Shown here piece after piece: positions 1-6,701 of a DNA stretch of 64,000 nt; the first letter of the stretch is position 1; each line of letters starts with the position of its first letter. The position numbers were made by a program, and so were the translations under genes. The notes under the pieces were generated by a model, which saw only the letters and a program-made list of their open reading frames with translations, was not told the origin of the DNA and ran no database searches. Source of the DNA: Streptomyces sp. HB132 (GTDB lineage Bacteria; Actinomycetota; Actinomycetes; Streptomycetales; Streptomycetaceae); NCBI RefSeq assembly GCF_016909575.1, contig NZ_JAFBGA010000012.1, positions 62,001 through 126,000 on the forward strand. The letters run 5' to 3'.

Positions 1-1
1 G

Positions 2-613
2 TCCCACCACAGTTCGGTCCTGCACCGTGAGACCTACCGGCACACCTATCTGCTCTCCGACGGCACCGCACTCACCCTGTGGGAGCTGGTGCACGGCGGC
101 GGCAGGGAGGTCCCGGCCCCTGCCCGCCACGAGCTGTACGACGACGAGGGCGACGCGCAGATCGCGGCCGCGCGCCTCGCCGGCAGCTTCCGGGACACCC
201 CCGCGCTCGGTGACGACAGCCTGCGGGAGGACCTGGAGGCGCTCACCCTGCTCATGAGCGTCCCCCCGGCACCCGTGCCCCGCACGTACGCCCCGGACAA
301 CTCGGCGGACCACGCGCGCCGCGTCCTGCGCCGCGCGGAGAACGGCGACCGTCCGGGCGCCCGGACGGCCGGTCTCCTCCGGTCGGCCTTCGCCCACCAC
401 ATCACCCAGGTCTTCGGCCGCCAGTACCGCGTCGACGGGCGTGACGCAGGATTCACGCTCTACGAGCACGCCTTCCTCCTCCTGGACGGCAGCGAGACCA
501 GCCTGTGGGAGGTCGAGCACACGGCCACGCCCGACGGCCGTCACATGTGCGAGGTCTACGACGACGAGCAGGCCGCGCGCCTGGCCATGGAGGACCGCAC
601 CCGGATCTGCTGA
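2..613 (+). CDS. DUF6227-like protein, 5' end missing
   Basis: The reading frame is open from the first bases of the window, so the start codon lies to the left; about 203 residues are present, ending in TGA at 611-613. The product is soluble and has no signal or membrane segment. Two copies of one module are visible. Residues of roughly 14-65 read ...YLLSDGTALTLWE..H...YDDE...A, and roughly 143-203 read ...FLLLDGSETSLWEVEH...YDDEQAA. Each is probably a small beta-rich unit. It resembles the Streptomyces family I know as DUF6227, whose function is unknown. The family assignment is from memory and moderate; the reading frame is certain from codon use and the internal repeat. Confidence 0.7.
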   Translation, partial: SHHSSVLHRETYRHTYLLSDGTALTLWELVHGGGREVPAPARHELYDDEGDAQIAAARLAGSFRDTPALGDDSLREDLEALTLLMSVPPAPVPRTYAPDNSADHARRVLRRAENGDRPGARTAGLLRSAFAHHITQVFGRQYRVDGRDAGFTLYEHAFLLLDGSETSLWEVEHTATPDGRHMCEVYDDEQAARLAMEDRTRIC

Positions 614-643
614 CCGGCCCTGCCGCAGGCGGATCACCGGGAC

Positions 644-672
644 GGCACGGCCCCGGGTTCCGGAGCCGTGCC
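644..672. terminator. hairpin terminator between convergent genes
   Basis: Perfect 8-bp arms GGCACGGC / GCCGTGCC enclose a 13-base loop. It lies 31 bases after the stop of the leftmost gene and 38 bases before the stop of the convergent MFS gene, so it can serve both. There is no U tract, which is usual in Streptomyces. Confidence 0.6.
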
Positions 673-709
673 TTGCGACCCCGCCGGGTCGTGTCCTCGC
701 GTCAGCGGG

Positions 710-2290
710 TCACCCGGCCCGGCCCGCCGGCTCGAGATCCTTGCGGATCGCGTCGCCCTGAGCCCGCGGAGGTCCTGCATCTTCCCCGCCGGCCTCCAGG
801 TGCACCCCGGGCCTGGCAGGCAGGGCGAACATCACGAGGAAGATCACCGCGAGGACCCCCGCCACGCACCAGAGCGACTGCTGGAATGCGTCCACGAACG
901 CCGGGCCCATGGCCTCGGGCGGCAGCCGGTCGCTGATCGAGCCGAAGAAGACGACCGAGACGAGACCGAGCCCCAGCGCCGTACCCATCTGCTGCACGGT
1001 GTTGATCAGCCCGGACGCCGACCCGGAGTGCTCCTTCGGCACTCCGGAGAGCACGGCGTCCGTCAGCGGAGCCACGATCAGTCCCATGCCCGCGCCCATG
1101 ACCACCAGCGGAAGTGCCATCTGCCAGGAGCTGATGTCCAGCCCGTACCGCCCGGCCTCCCAGATGTAGAGCAGGAGCCCGGTGATCATCAGCAGCGCGC
1201 CGGCCTGCAGCACCTTCCGGCCGAAGCGGGGGACGAGTTTCTGCACGGAGATCCCCGCGGCGCACGAGACGGCGACCGAGAAGGGGATGCCCGTCGTGCC
1301 TGCCCGCAGGGCGCTCCAGCCGAGTCCGATCTGCATGTAGAGCGTCCAGACCAGGAAGAAGATCCCCAGGACGATCCCGAAGGTCAGCTGCACGGCGGTG
1401 CCCGCCGCGAAGCTCTTCACCCGGAACAGCGACAGTTCGATGAGCGGCGAGCCGTCCCGGCCCGCCTTTCGGCGCTCGAAGGCGACGAGCGCGACGAAGA
1501 CCAGAAGGCTCGCGACCATCGACACGTATCCCCACAGCGGCCAGCCCAGCTCACGTCCCCTGGTCAGCGGGTAGAGCAGCATGAGAAGGCCGAGTGTCAC
1601 CAGGGCCACACCGGTCAGGTCCAGACGGAGTGCCTTGGGTGCCTTGGACTCGCTGATGAACTTCCTCCCGAGCAGCAGCCCGGCGATGCCGACCGGCAGG
1701 TTGATCAGGAAGATGGGCCGCCACTCGAGGCCGAAGAGGTTCCACTCGGTGAGCAGGGCGCCCAGCAGCGGCCCTGACACCGCTCCGAGTCCCACGATCG
1801 CGCCGAAGAGCCCGAAGACCTTCCCCCGCTCGTGCGCCGGGAAGGTGGCGTGCACGATCGACAGCACCTGCGGCACCATCAGCGCGGCCATACCGCCCTG
1901 GAGGATGCGCGAGGCCACCAGCATCTCCGGGTTGGCGGCGAAGCCGCAGAGGGCGGAGGCGAGAGTGAAGCCCCCGATACCGATGAGGAAGATCCGCTTG
2001 CGGCCGTGGATGTCACCGAGCCGGCCGCCCGTGATCAGACCGGCCGCGAAGGCCAGCGCGTATCCGGCGGTGATCCACTGGATCGACGTGAACGAGGCGC
2101 CGGTGTCCCGCGTGATGCTCGGGATGGCGATGTTGACGATCGTGACGTCGACCAGGTCCATGAAGGCCGCGGTCATCACGATCGCGAGCGCGATCCAGCG
2201 GCGCCGGTCCGCCGGGTCCTGCGATGCCGCCGGCCCTGCTGACGCCGTGCGTGCGGCAGCTGTGGCCGGCGGGGATTCGGGAGAAGTCAT
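710..2290 (-). CDS. MFS drug-efflux transporter, DHA2 (EmrB/QacA) family
   Basis: A 526-residue inner-membrane protein of the 14-helix drug:H+ antiporter type. After a charged N-terminus, helix 1 carries the DHA2 signature around LVDVTIVNIAIPSI (residues ~46-60). The loop 2-3 motif A appears as GGRLGDIHGRKR (~88-99), and motif C-like glycine/proline patterns follow (GLGAVSGPLLG). It is presumed to export a toxic hydrophobic compound; the substrate cannot be read from sequence. The ATG at 2290 has no Shine-Dalgarno, but TAACTT lies exactly six bases upstream, which suits a leaderless transcript. It is divergent from a WYL regulator across a perfect palindrome, so that regulator probably controls it. 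Confidence 0.9.
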   Translation of the reverse strand: MTSPESPPATAAARTASAGPAASQDPADRRRWIALAIVMTAAFMDLVDVTIVNIAIPSITRDTGASFTSIQWITAGYALAFAAGLITGGRLGDIHGRKRIFLIGIGGFTLASALCGFAANPEMLVASRILQGGMAALMVPQVLSIVHATFPAHERGKVFGLFGAIVGLGAVSGPLLGALLTEWNLFGLEWRPIFLINLPVGIAGLLLGRKFISESKAPKALRLDLTGVALVTLGLLMLLYPLTRGRELGWPLWGYVSMVASLLVFVALVAFERRKAGRDGSPLIELSLFRVKSFAAGTAVQLTFGIVLGIFFLVWTLYMQIGLGWSALRAGTTGIPFSVAVSCAAGISVQKLVPRFGRKVLQAGALLMITGLLLYIWEAGRYGLDISSWQMALPLVVMGAGMGLIVAPLTDAVLSGVPKEHSGSASGLINTVQQMGTALGLGLVSVVFFGSISDRLPPEAMGPAFVDAFQQSLWCVAGVLAVIFLVMFALPARPGVHLEAGGEDAGPPRAQGDAIRKDLEPAGRAG

Positions 2291-2305
2291 GGGAGGAAGT
2301 TAGAC

Positions 2306-2336
2306 GTCCATCAGGTCAGATGATGACCTGATGGAC
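2306..2336. promoter_or_regulatory. 31-bp operator-like palindrome between MFS and WYL regulator genes
   Basis: Arms GTCCATCAGGTCA and TGACCTGATGGAC are perfectly complementary over 13 bp, with a 5-base spacer GATGA. The element fills the 61-bp gap between the divergent MFS and WYL genes and lies over the region expected for both promoters. The right arm includes an in-frame ATG at 2331. I reject that ATG as the regulator start, since an operator is not expected inside the coding region. It is probably the binding site of the WYL regulator itself. Confidence 0.75.
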
Positions 2337-2351
2337 GGGCATCCTGTACCC

Positions 2352-3341
2352 ATGACAGACACCCCGGCACGGCTGCTGAAACTCCTGTCGCTCCTCCAGA
2401 CGCCGAGGGAGTGGCCGGGCAGCGAGCTGGCCGGACGGCTGGACGTCAGCCCGCGCACGATCCGCCGCGACATCGACCGGCTCCGCGATCTCGGCTATCC
2501 GGTCGAGGCGTCGCGCGGTTCGATCGGCGGCTACCGCCTGGTCGCGGGCTCCGCCATGCCGCCGCTCCTGCTGGACGACGAGGAGGCGGTGGCCATCGCG
2601 GTAGGGCTGCGGGCGGGTGCCGGGCATGCCATCGAGGGCGTCGACGAGGCGTCCGTACGCGCTCTGGCGAAGCTGGAGCAGGTGCTGCCGTCCCGGTTGC
2701 GGCACCGGGTCTCCTCCCTGCAGAACGCCACGGTGCCCCTCACCCGCGGCGACGGCGCGACCATCGACCCCCGGACGCTCACGGTGATCGCCTCGGCGGT
2801 CACCGCGCGTGAGCGGCTGCGCTTCGGCTACCGGGCGAGGGACGGCGTTGCGTCGAAGCGGCAGGCCGAGCCCTACCGGCTGGTGAGCACGGGCAGCCGC
2901 TGGTATCTGGTGGCGTACGACCTGGAACGCGAGGACTGGCGCACGTTCCGGGTGGACCGGGTGAGTGAGCCCGTCGCCACCGGGGCCCGCTTCACGCCAC
3001 GCGAGCTGCCCGCCGGGAGCGAGGACGCCGCGGCCCTTCTCGCCCGGTCGAGGTCCCGCACACAGCCGAGGGTGCACATCGATGTGACGTTCGAGGCACC
3101 GGCCGACTTCGTGGCGGCCCGGCTGCCCGCGGAGCTGGGAGCACTGGAGCCGAGCGGGGAGGCGAGCTGCCGGCTGCGGACGAGTTCCATGAGCTCGCTG
3201 GAGTGGGTGGCCCTTCGGCTCGCCCTGGTGGACTGCGCCTTCGAGGCGCACGGGCCGCCGGAGCTGGTGGAGCACCTCGGCGTCCTGGGTGCCCGCCTGT
3301 CCCGCGCCGCGTCATCCGGGAGCCGGGGCGGACATGAATGA
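2352..3341 (+). CDS. WYL-domain helix-turn-helix transcriptional regulator
   Basis: A 329-residue regulator of the YafY/DeoR-like type. The N-terminal winged helix (residues ~3-60) includes LAGRLDVSPRTIRRDIDRL. The central WYL domain carries RWYLVAYD at ~183-190, with the eponymous W-Y-L, and a WCX-type C-terminal domain follows. WYL domains usually sense small ligands or nucleic acid. I chose the ATG at 2352 rather than the in-frame ATG at 2331, because 2331 sits inside the 31-bp palindrome and MTDTPARLLKLL is the usual N-terminus of the family. It is divergent from the MFS exporter, so a local repressor or ligand-responsive activator of efflux is likely. Confidence 0.85.
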   Translation: MTDTPARLLKLLSLLQTPREWPGSELAGRLDVSPRTIRRDIDRLRDLGYPVEASRGSIGGYRLVAGSAMPPLLLDDEEAVAIAVGLRAGAGHAIEGVDEASVRALAKLEQVLPSRLRHRVSSLQNATVPLTRGDGATIDPRTLTVIASAVTARERLRFGYRARDGVASKRQAEPYRLVSTGSRWYLVAYDLEREDWRTFRVDRVSEPVATGARFTPRELPAGSEDAAALLARSRSRTQPRVHIDVTFEAPADFVAARLPAELGALEPSGEASCRLRTSSMSSLEWVALRLALVDCAFEAHGPPELVEHLGVLGARLSRAASSGSRGGHE

Positions 3342-3343
3342 GC

Positions 3344-3371
3344 CCCGGCGCCGGGGGGGGTGGGCGCCGGG
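3344..3371. terminator. hairpin terminator between the WYL gene and hrdD
   Basis: Arms CCCGGCGCC / GGCGCCGGG (9 bp, perfect) enclose a loop with an uninterrupted run of eight G. It begins two bases after the WYL stop codon, and the convergent sigma-factor gene ends 80 bases further on. The G run is a possible indel hot spot. Confidence 0.6.
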
Positions 3372-3451
3372 ACTCAGCTCATGGGACCGGAATGAGACCG
3401 GTCGTCGGGCCGGTGCGAACCGGCTTGATGGTGAGATTACGGGTTATCCGC

Positions 3452-4453
3452 TCATGCCGCAGCGTCAAAGCCCGTGTCGTGAGCCATTCGCTTCAATTCG
3501 AGCAGCGCGTGCTTCTCGATCTGGCGAATCCTCTCCCGCGTCAGACCGTGCTGCTTGCCCACCTCGGTGAGGGTCCGCTCGCGGCCGTCCTCGATCCCGT
3601 AACGCATCTTGATGATGGAGGCGGTGCGGTTGTCGAGCTTTCCGATCAGGTCCTCCAGTTCCTCGCTGCGCAGCAGGGTCATCACGGACTGCTCGGGCGA
3701 CACGGCGGAGGTGTCCTCCAGCAGATCCCCGAACTGGGTGTCGCCGTCGTCGTCCACCGACATGTTGAGGCTGACCGGGTCACGGGCCCAGTCCAGGACG
3801 TTGCCGACGCGCTCGGTGTTGGAGTCGAGCTCGGCGGCGATCTCCGCGTGCTCCGGGTCGCGCCCGTGCTCGCGGTTGAACTCGCGCTGCACGCGCCGGA
3901 TCCTGCCGAGCTCCTCCACGAGGTGGACGGGGAGCCGGATCGTGCGGGACTGGTCGGCGATGGAGCGGGTGATGGCCTGCCGGATCCACCACGTGGCGTA
4001 CGTGGAGAACTTGAAGCCCTTGGCGTAGTCGAACTTCTCGACCGCGCGCACCAGGCCCGCGTTCCCCTCCTGGATCAGGTCGAGCAGGGGTAGGCCCGCC
4101 CTCGGGTAGCGCCTGGCCACGGCAACGACGAGCCGCAGGTTGGAGCGGATGAATATGTCCTTGGCGCGCTCGCTCTCGGCGACCAGCGCCTCCAGCTCCT
4201 CACGCTTCGCTCCACCGGCTTCGCTCTCCACCACTCCGTCGAGGATCTGCCGGGCGAAGACGCCCGCCTCGATCGTCTGTGAGAGCTCGACCTCTTTGGC
4301 GGCGTCGAGCAGCGGTGTACGGGCGATCTCGTCCAGGTACATGCCGACCAGGTCGCGATCGGCGATCTCCCCGCCCACGGCGCGAACACTGCTTGCCCGG
4401 TTGGTCCCGCCGGTGCTGGCGGACGAACGACGGGCGACGGCACGGGTTGCCAT
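3452..4453 (-). CDS. hrdD: RNA polymerase sigma factor HrdD (group 2, HrdB-like)
   Basis: A 333-residue sigma-70 family protein lacking the long acidic N-terminus of HrdB, as expected for HrdD/HrdC-type paralogues. Region 1.2 is at ~28-60. Region 2 is at ~100-172 (SNLRLVVAVARRY; FSTYATWWIRQAITR, -10 recognition), followed by region 3. Region 4 is at ~255-330 with the helix-turn-helix LTEVGKQHGLTRERIRQIE. I start at the ATG at 4453 (MATRAVARR), which has GGGAG seven bases upstream; the longer frame to 4552 would cover a promoter. A SigR-consensus promoter lies 62-88 bases upstream of the ATG. hrdD of S. coelicolor is a known SigR target, which supports this name over hrdA/hrdC. Confidence 0.88.
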   Translation of the reverse strand: MATRAVARRSSASTGGTNRASSVRAVGGEIADRDLVGMYLDEIARTPLLDAAKEVELSQTIEAGVFARQILDGVVESEAGGAKREELEALVAESERAKDIFIRSNLRLVVAVARRYPRAGLPLLDLIQEGNAGLVRAVEKFDYAKGFKFSTYATWWIRQAITRSIADQSRTIRLPVHLVEELGRIRRVQREFNREHGRDPEHAEIAAELDSNTERVGNVLDWARDPVSLNMSVDDDGDTQFGDLLEDTSAVSPEQSVMTLLRSEELEDLIGKLDNRTASIIKMRYGIEDGRERTLTEVGKQHGLTRERIRQIEKHALLELKRMAHDTGFDAAA

Positions 4454-4514
4454 GCGTGCTCCCTTGCTGAGTAGGTCGCGACACCCTCCCGGGTGCCCTG
4501 CATCCGATGGAAAC

Positions 4515-4541
4515 AACGACTGGAATCCGGACAGAATTCCC
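4515..4541 (-). promoter_or_regulatory. SigR-type promoter of hrdD
   Basis: Read on the minus strand: GGGAAT, 18 bases, then GTT. This is the consensus for the thiol-oxidative-stress sigma factor SigR (GGAAT-N18-GTT). It lies 62-88 bases upstream of the chosen hrdD ATG. Direct SigR control of hrdD is established in S. coelicolor; the match here is read from the bases. Confidence 0.8.
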
Positions 4542-4603
4542 ACGACGCCCATTCACTTCCGAGATCATGCAGTACCCTGTCGCCCCCAGAAAGGGGACAT
4601 CCA

Positions 4604-5182
4604 GTGCAGATACCCACAGAAGTGCAGGTCAGACCGGGCGTGGAAGCCGACCTGCGAGCCCTCACGGACATCTACAACCATTACGTCCGTGAGACCGCAG
4701 TCACATTCGACATGGCCGCCTTCACTCCGGTGGAGCGCCTGCCCTGGTTGCGCTCCCACCCGGAAGACGGTCCCCACAGGCTGCTGGTCGCTCTGGAGCC
4801 GGGTACCCGGCAAGGGGCGCCGCATGCCCTCGGTTACGCCACCAGCAGCCCGTACCGCCCGAAGGCGGCGTACGGCACATCGGTCGAGGTGAGCGCGTAC
4901 CTCGCTCCCGGCGCCACGGGCCGCGGTATCGGCACGCTGCTCTACAAGGCACTGTTCGAGGCCCTGGCCGACGAGGACGTCCACCGCGCCTACGCCGCGA
5001 TCGCGCAGCCGAACGAGCCGTCGGTCCGGCTGCACGACGCCTTCGGCTTCCGCCACGTCGGCACGTACACGGAGGTGGGCCGGAAGTTCGGCCGCTACTG
5101 GGACGTGTCCTGGTACGAGAAGCCGCTTCTCAGCCGAACTGCACCGACCGCTTCGACAGGCCCATCCAGAAGCCGTCGATGA
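4604..5182 (+). CDS. GNAT N-acetyltransferase, phosphinothricin acetyltransferase (PAT/Bar)-like
   Basis: A 192-residue acetyl-CoA-dependent N-acetyltransferase. The N-terminus IYNHYVRETAVTFD is characteristic of the PAT/MddA branch. The acetyl-CoA loop is at ~105-112 (ATGRGIGT), followed by VRLHDAFGFRHVGTYTEVGRK. Members acetylate phosphinothricin, methionine sulfoximine/sulfone or similar amino acids; the exact substrate is unknown here. Start: GTG at 4604, preceded by AGAAAGGGG; the longer frame to 4493 runs into the hrdD promoter region. The last 53 bases overlap the convergent dioxygenase gene, so the serine/arginine-rich tail (~15 residues) lies over that gene's C-terminus. Confidence 0.85.
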   Translation: MQIPTEVQVRPGVEADLRALTDIYNHYVRETAVTFDMAAFTPVERLPWLRSHPEDGPHRLLVALEPGTRQGAPHALGYATSSPYRPKAAYGTSVEVSAYLAPGATGRGIGTLLYKALFEALADEDVHRAYAAIAQPNEPSVRLHDAFGFRHVGTYTEVGRKFGRYWDVSWYEKPLLSRTAPTASTGPSRSRR

Positions 5183-5909
5183 CACTGCGTCCCTGACCGA
5201 GCTCGGCCTCGGCCGCCCCGAGCGTGACGAACAGCGGCGCGAAGTGCTCGGTGCGGGGGTGGGCCAGCCTGCCCGCCGGTGAGACGTGTTCGAAGTCCAG
5301 CAGGGAGTCGACGTCCTGGGCCTGGAGCGCCCGGTTCCCCCAGTCATCGAACTCCGTCGACCAGCCGGGGGTGCCGCCGCCGGCGTGCCTCAGCGCGGCC
5401 AGGTTGTGCGTGAAGAAGCCACTCCCGACGATCAGCACGCCCTCGTCGCGCAACGGGGCGAGCTTCCGGCCGATGGCCATCAGCTTCTGGGGATCGAGCG
5501 TCGGCATCGAGATCTGGAGGACGGGGATGTCCGCGGCCGGGAACATCTCGACCAACGGCACGTACGCCCCGTGGTCGAGGCCGCGGTCGGGGATGTCCTG
5601 GACCGGGGTCCCGGCTCCGCGCAGCAGCTTTCGGACGTCGTCCGCGAGCTTCGGGGCGCCCGGGGCCGCGTACCGCACCTGGTAGTAGTGCTCCGGGAAG
5701 CCCCAGAAGTCGTAGACCAGCGGCACGGCCTCGGTGGCGCCGAGGGCGAGCGGCGCCTCCTCCCAGTGCGCGGAGACCATCAGGATCGCCTTGGGGCGCG
5801 GCAGCCCGGCCGACCACGCGGCCAGCTCCCCGGGCCATACCGGGTCGTCGGCGAGCGGCGGGGCGCCGTGCGAGAGATAGAGGGCGGGCATACGTTCCGC
5901 GACTGTCAT
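5130..5909 (-). CDS. class III extradiol dioxygenase, 4,5-DOPA dioxygenase (YgiD) family
   Basis: A 259-residue LigB-fold, non-haem metal enzyme. The expected metal-ligand histidines are visible: YLSHGAPPL near residue 14, SAHWEEAP near 45, LDHGAYVPL near 110 and SGFFTHNLAAL near 163. The family opens catechol rings such as L-DOPA, but many bacterial members act on unknown quinones or catechols. Start: ATG at 5909 with GGGAG seven bases upstream; the upstream frame to 5984 has no ribosome site. Its gene is divergent from a marR gene, with TTGAA/TTCAA half-sites in the 183-bp gap. That arrangement is typical of redox- or quinone-sensing MarR control. Confidence 0.88.
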   Translation of the reverse strand: MTVAERMPALYLSHGAPPLADDPVWPGELAAWSAGLPRPKAILMVSAHWEEAPLALGATEAVPLVYDFWGFPEHYYQVRYAAPGAPKLADDVRKLLRGAGTPVQDIPDRGLDHGAYVPLVEMFPAADIPVLQISMPTLDPQKLMAIGRKLAPLRDEGVLIVGSGFFTHNLAALRHAGGGTPGWSTEFDDWGNRALQAQDVDSLLDFEHVSPAGRLAHPRTEHFAPLFVTLGAAEAELGQGRSVIDGFWMGLSKRSVQFG

Positions 5910-6021
5910 GACACTCCCATTCCTCTGCCGATCAAGGTATGTGTGTTCACTACAGGTACCGGGGACGGGCATCTGCGCGAGCACCTGGGACTCGGTGGAT
6001 CGGCTCTTCGGGACCTAATCT

Positions 6022-6079
6022 TTGAATCTTCAAGTTCCAACTACCGGAGACCTTAGCTCTATCTAGTTCAACTTTCAAG
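6022..6079. promoter_or_regulatory. MarR operator half-sites between dioxygenase and marR
   Basis: An AT-rich island in an otherwise GC-rich gap. TTGAA-TC-TTCAA (6022-6033) is a perfect short palindrome. A second imperfect copy, AGTTCAACTTTCAAG, spans 6065-6079, ending 13 bases before the marR start codon. The same TTCAA/TTGAA core in two places fits a MarR dimer binding two sites to control both divergent genes. Confidence 0.6.
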
Positions 6080-6092
6080 AAAAGGTCGTACA

Positions 6093-6605
6093 GTGGAGTA
6101 CATGACCACGGCATCACCCGGCGGGCCCCGGTGGCTCACCGACGAAGAGCAGAGCGTGTGGCGCGCCTACCTGCACGCCACCACGCTCATGGAGGACCAT
6201 CTCGACCGCCAGTTGCAGCGCGACGCCGGCATGCCGCACATCTACTACGGGCTGCTCGTCAACCTCTCGCAGGCCCCGCGGCGGCAGAAGCGCATGACCG
6301 AACTGGCCAAGGACGCCAAGATCACCCGCTCCCGTCTCTCGCACGCCGTCGCCCGGCTGGAGAAGAACGGCTGGGTCCGCCGCGAGGACTGCCCCTCCGA
6401 CAAGCGCGGCCAGAACGCGGTCCTCACCGACGAGGGCTACGAGATGCTGGCGCGGTCCGCGCCGGGACACGTCGAAGCCGTGCGCCAGGCGATGTTCGCG
6501 AGGCTCAGCCCCCAGCAGGTGCAGAGCCTCGGCGAGATCATGCAGGTCATCGCCACCGGTCTGCAGCCGGAGGACGCGGACGCGGATCTGCCCTGGCTCC
6601 GCTGA
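6093..6605 (+). CDS. MarR family transcriptional regulator
   Basis: A 170-residue winged-helix regulator. The dimerisation helix is at ~15-45, the recognition region at ~65-90 (MTELAKDAKITRSRLSHAVARLEKNGWVRR), and the wing at ~92-107 (CPSDKRGQNAVLTDEG). The start may be the GTG at 6093 (AAAGG 8 bases upstream) or the ATG three codons on; the GTG has the better spacing. It lies divergently next to a YgiD-type dioxygenase with TTGAA/TTCAA sites between, so repression of that gene relieved by a catechol or oxidant is likely. The DRQLQRDAGMPHIYYGLLVNLS segment is the usual start of this actinobacterial subgroup. Confidence 0.9.
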   Translation: MEYMTTASPGGPRWLTDEEQSVWRAYLHATTLMEDHLDRQLQRDAGMPHIYYGLLVNLSQAPRRQKRMTELAKDAKITRSRLSHAVARLEKNGWVRREDCPSDKRGQNAVLTDEGYEMLARSAPGHVEAVRQAMFARLSPQQVQSLGEIMQVIATGLQPEDADADLPWLR

Positions 6606-6667
6606 GCGGAACCAGGGCAGGGACGTACCGTGGTGGCCGGAGGGCGCCGGGATTCATCGCCCGGTCC

Positions 6668-6697
6668 GGCGCCGGGCCGGGCGCCCGGCCCGGCGCC
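6668..6697. terminator. 30-bp perfect palindrome, probable bidirectional terminator
   Basis: GGCGCCGGGCCGGGC is followed directly by its exact complement, a 30-bp uninterrupted palindrome. It lies 62 bases after the marR stop and four bases before the stop of the convergent MFS gene. Confidence 0.65.
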
Positions 6698-6701
6698 CCG
6701 T

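Noticed and set aside
2331..2351. ATG at 2331 as the WYL regulator start
   Set aside because: It lies within the right arm of the operator palindrome, and the family N-terminus begins at 2352.
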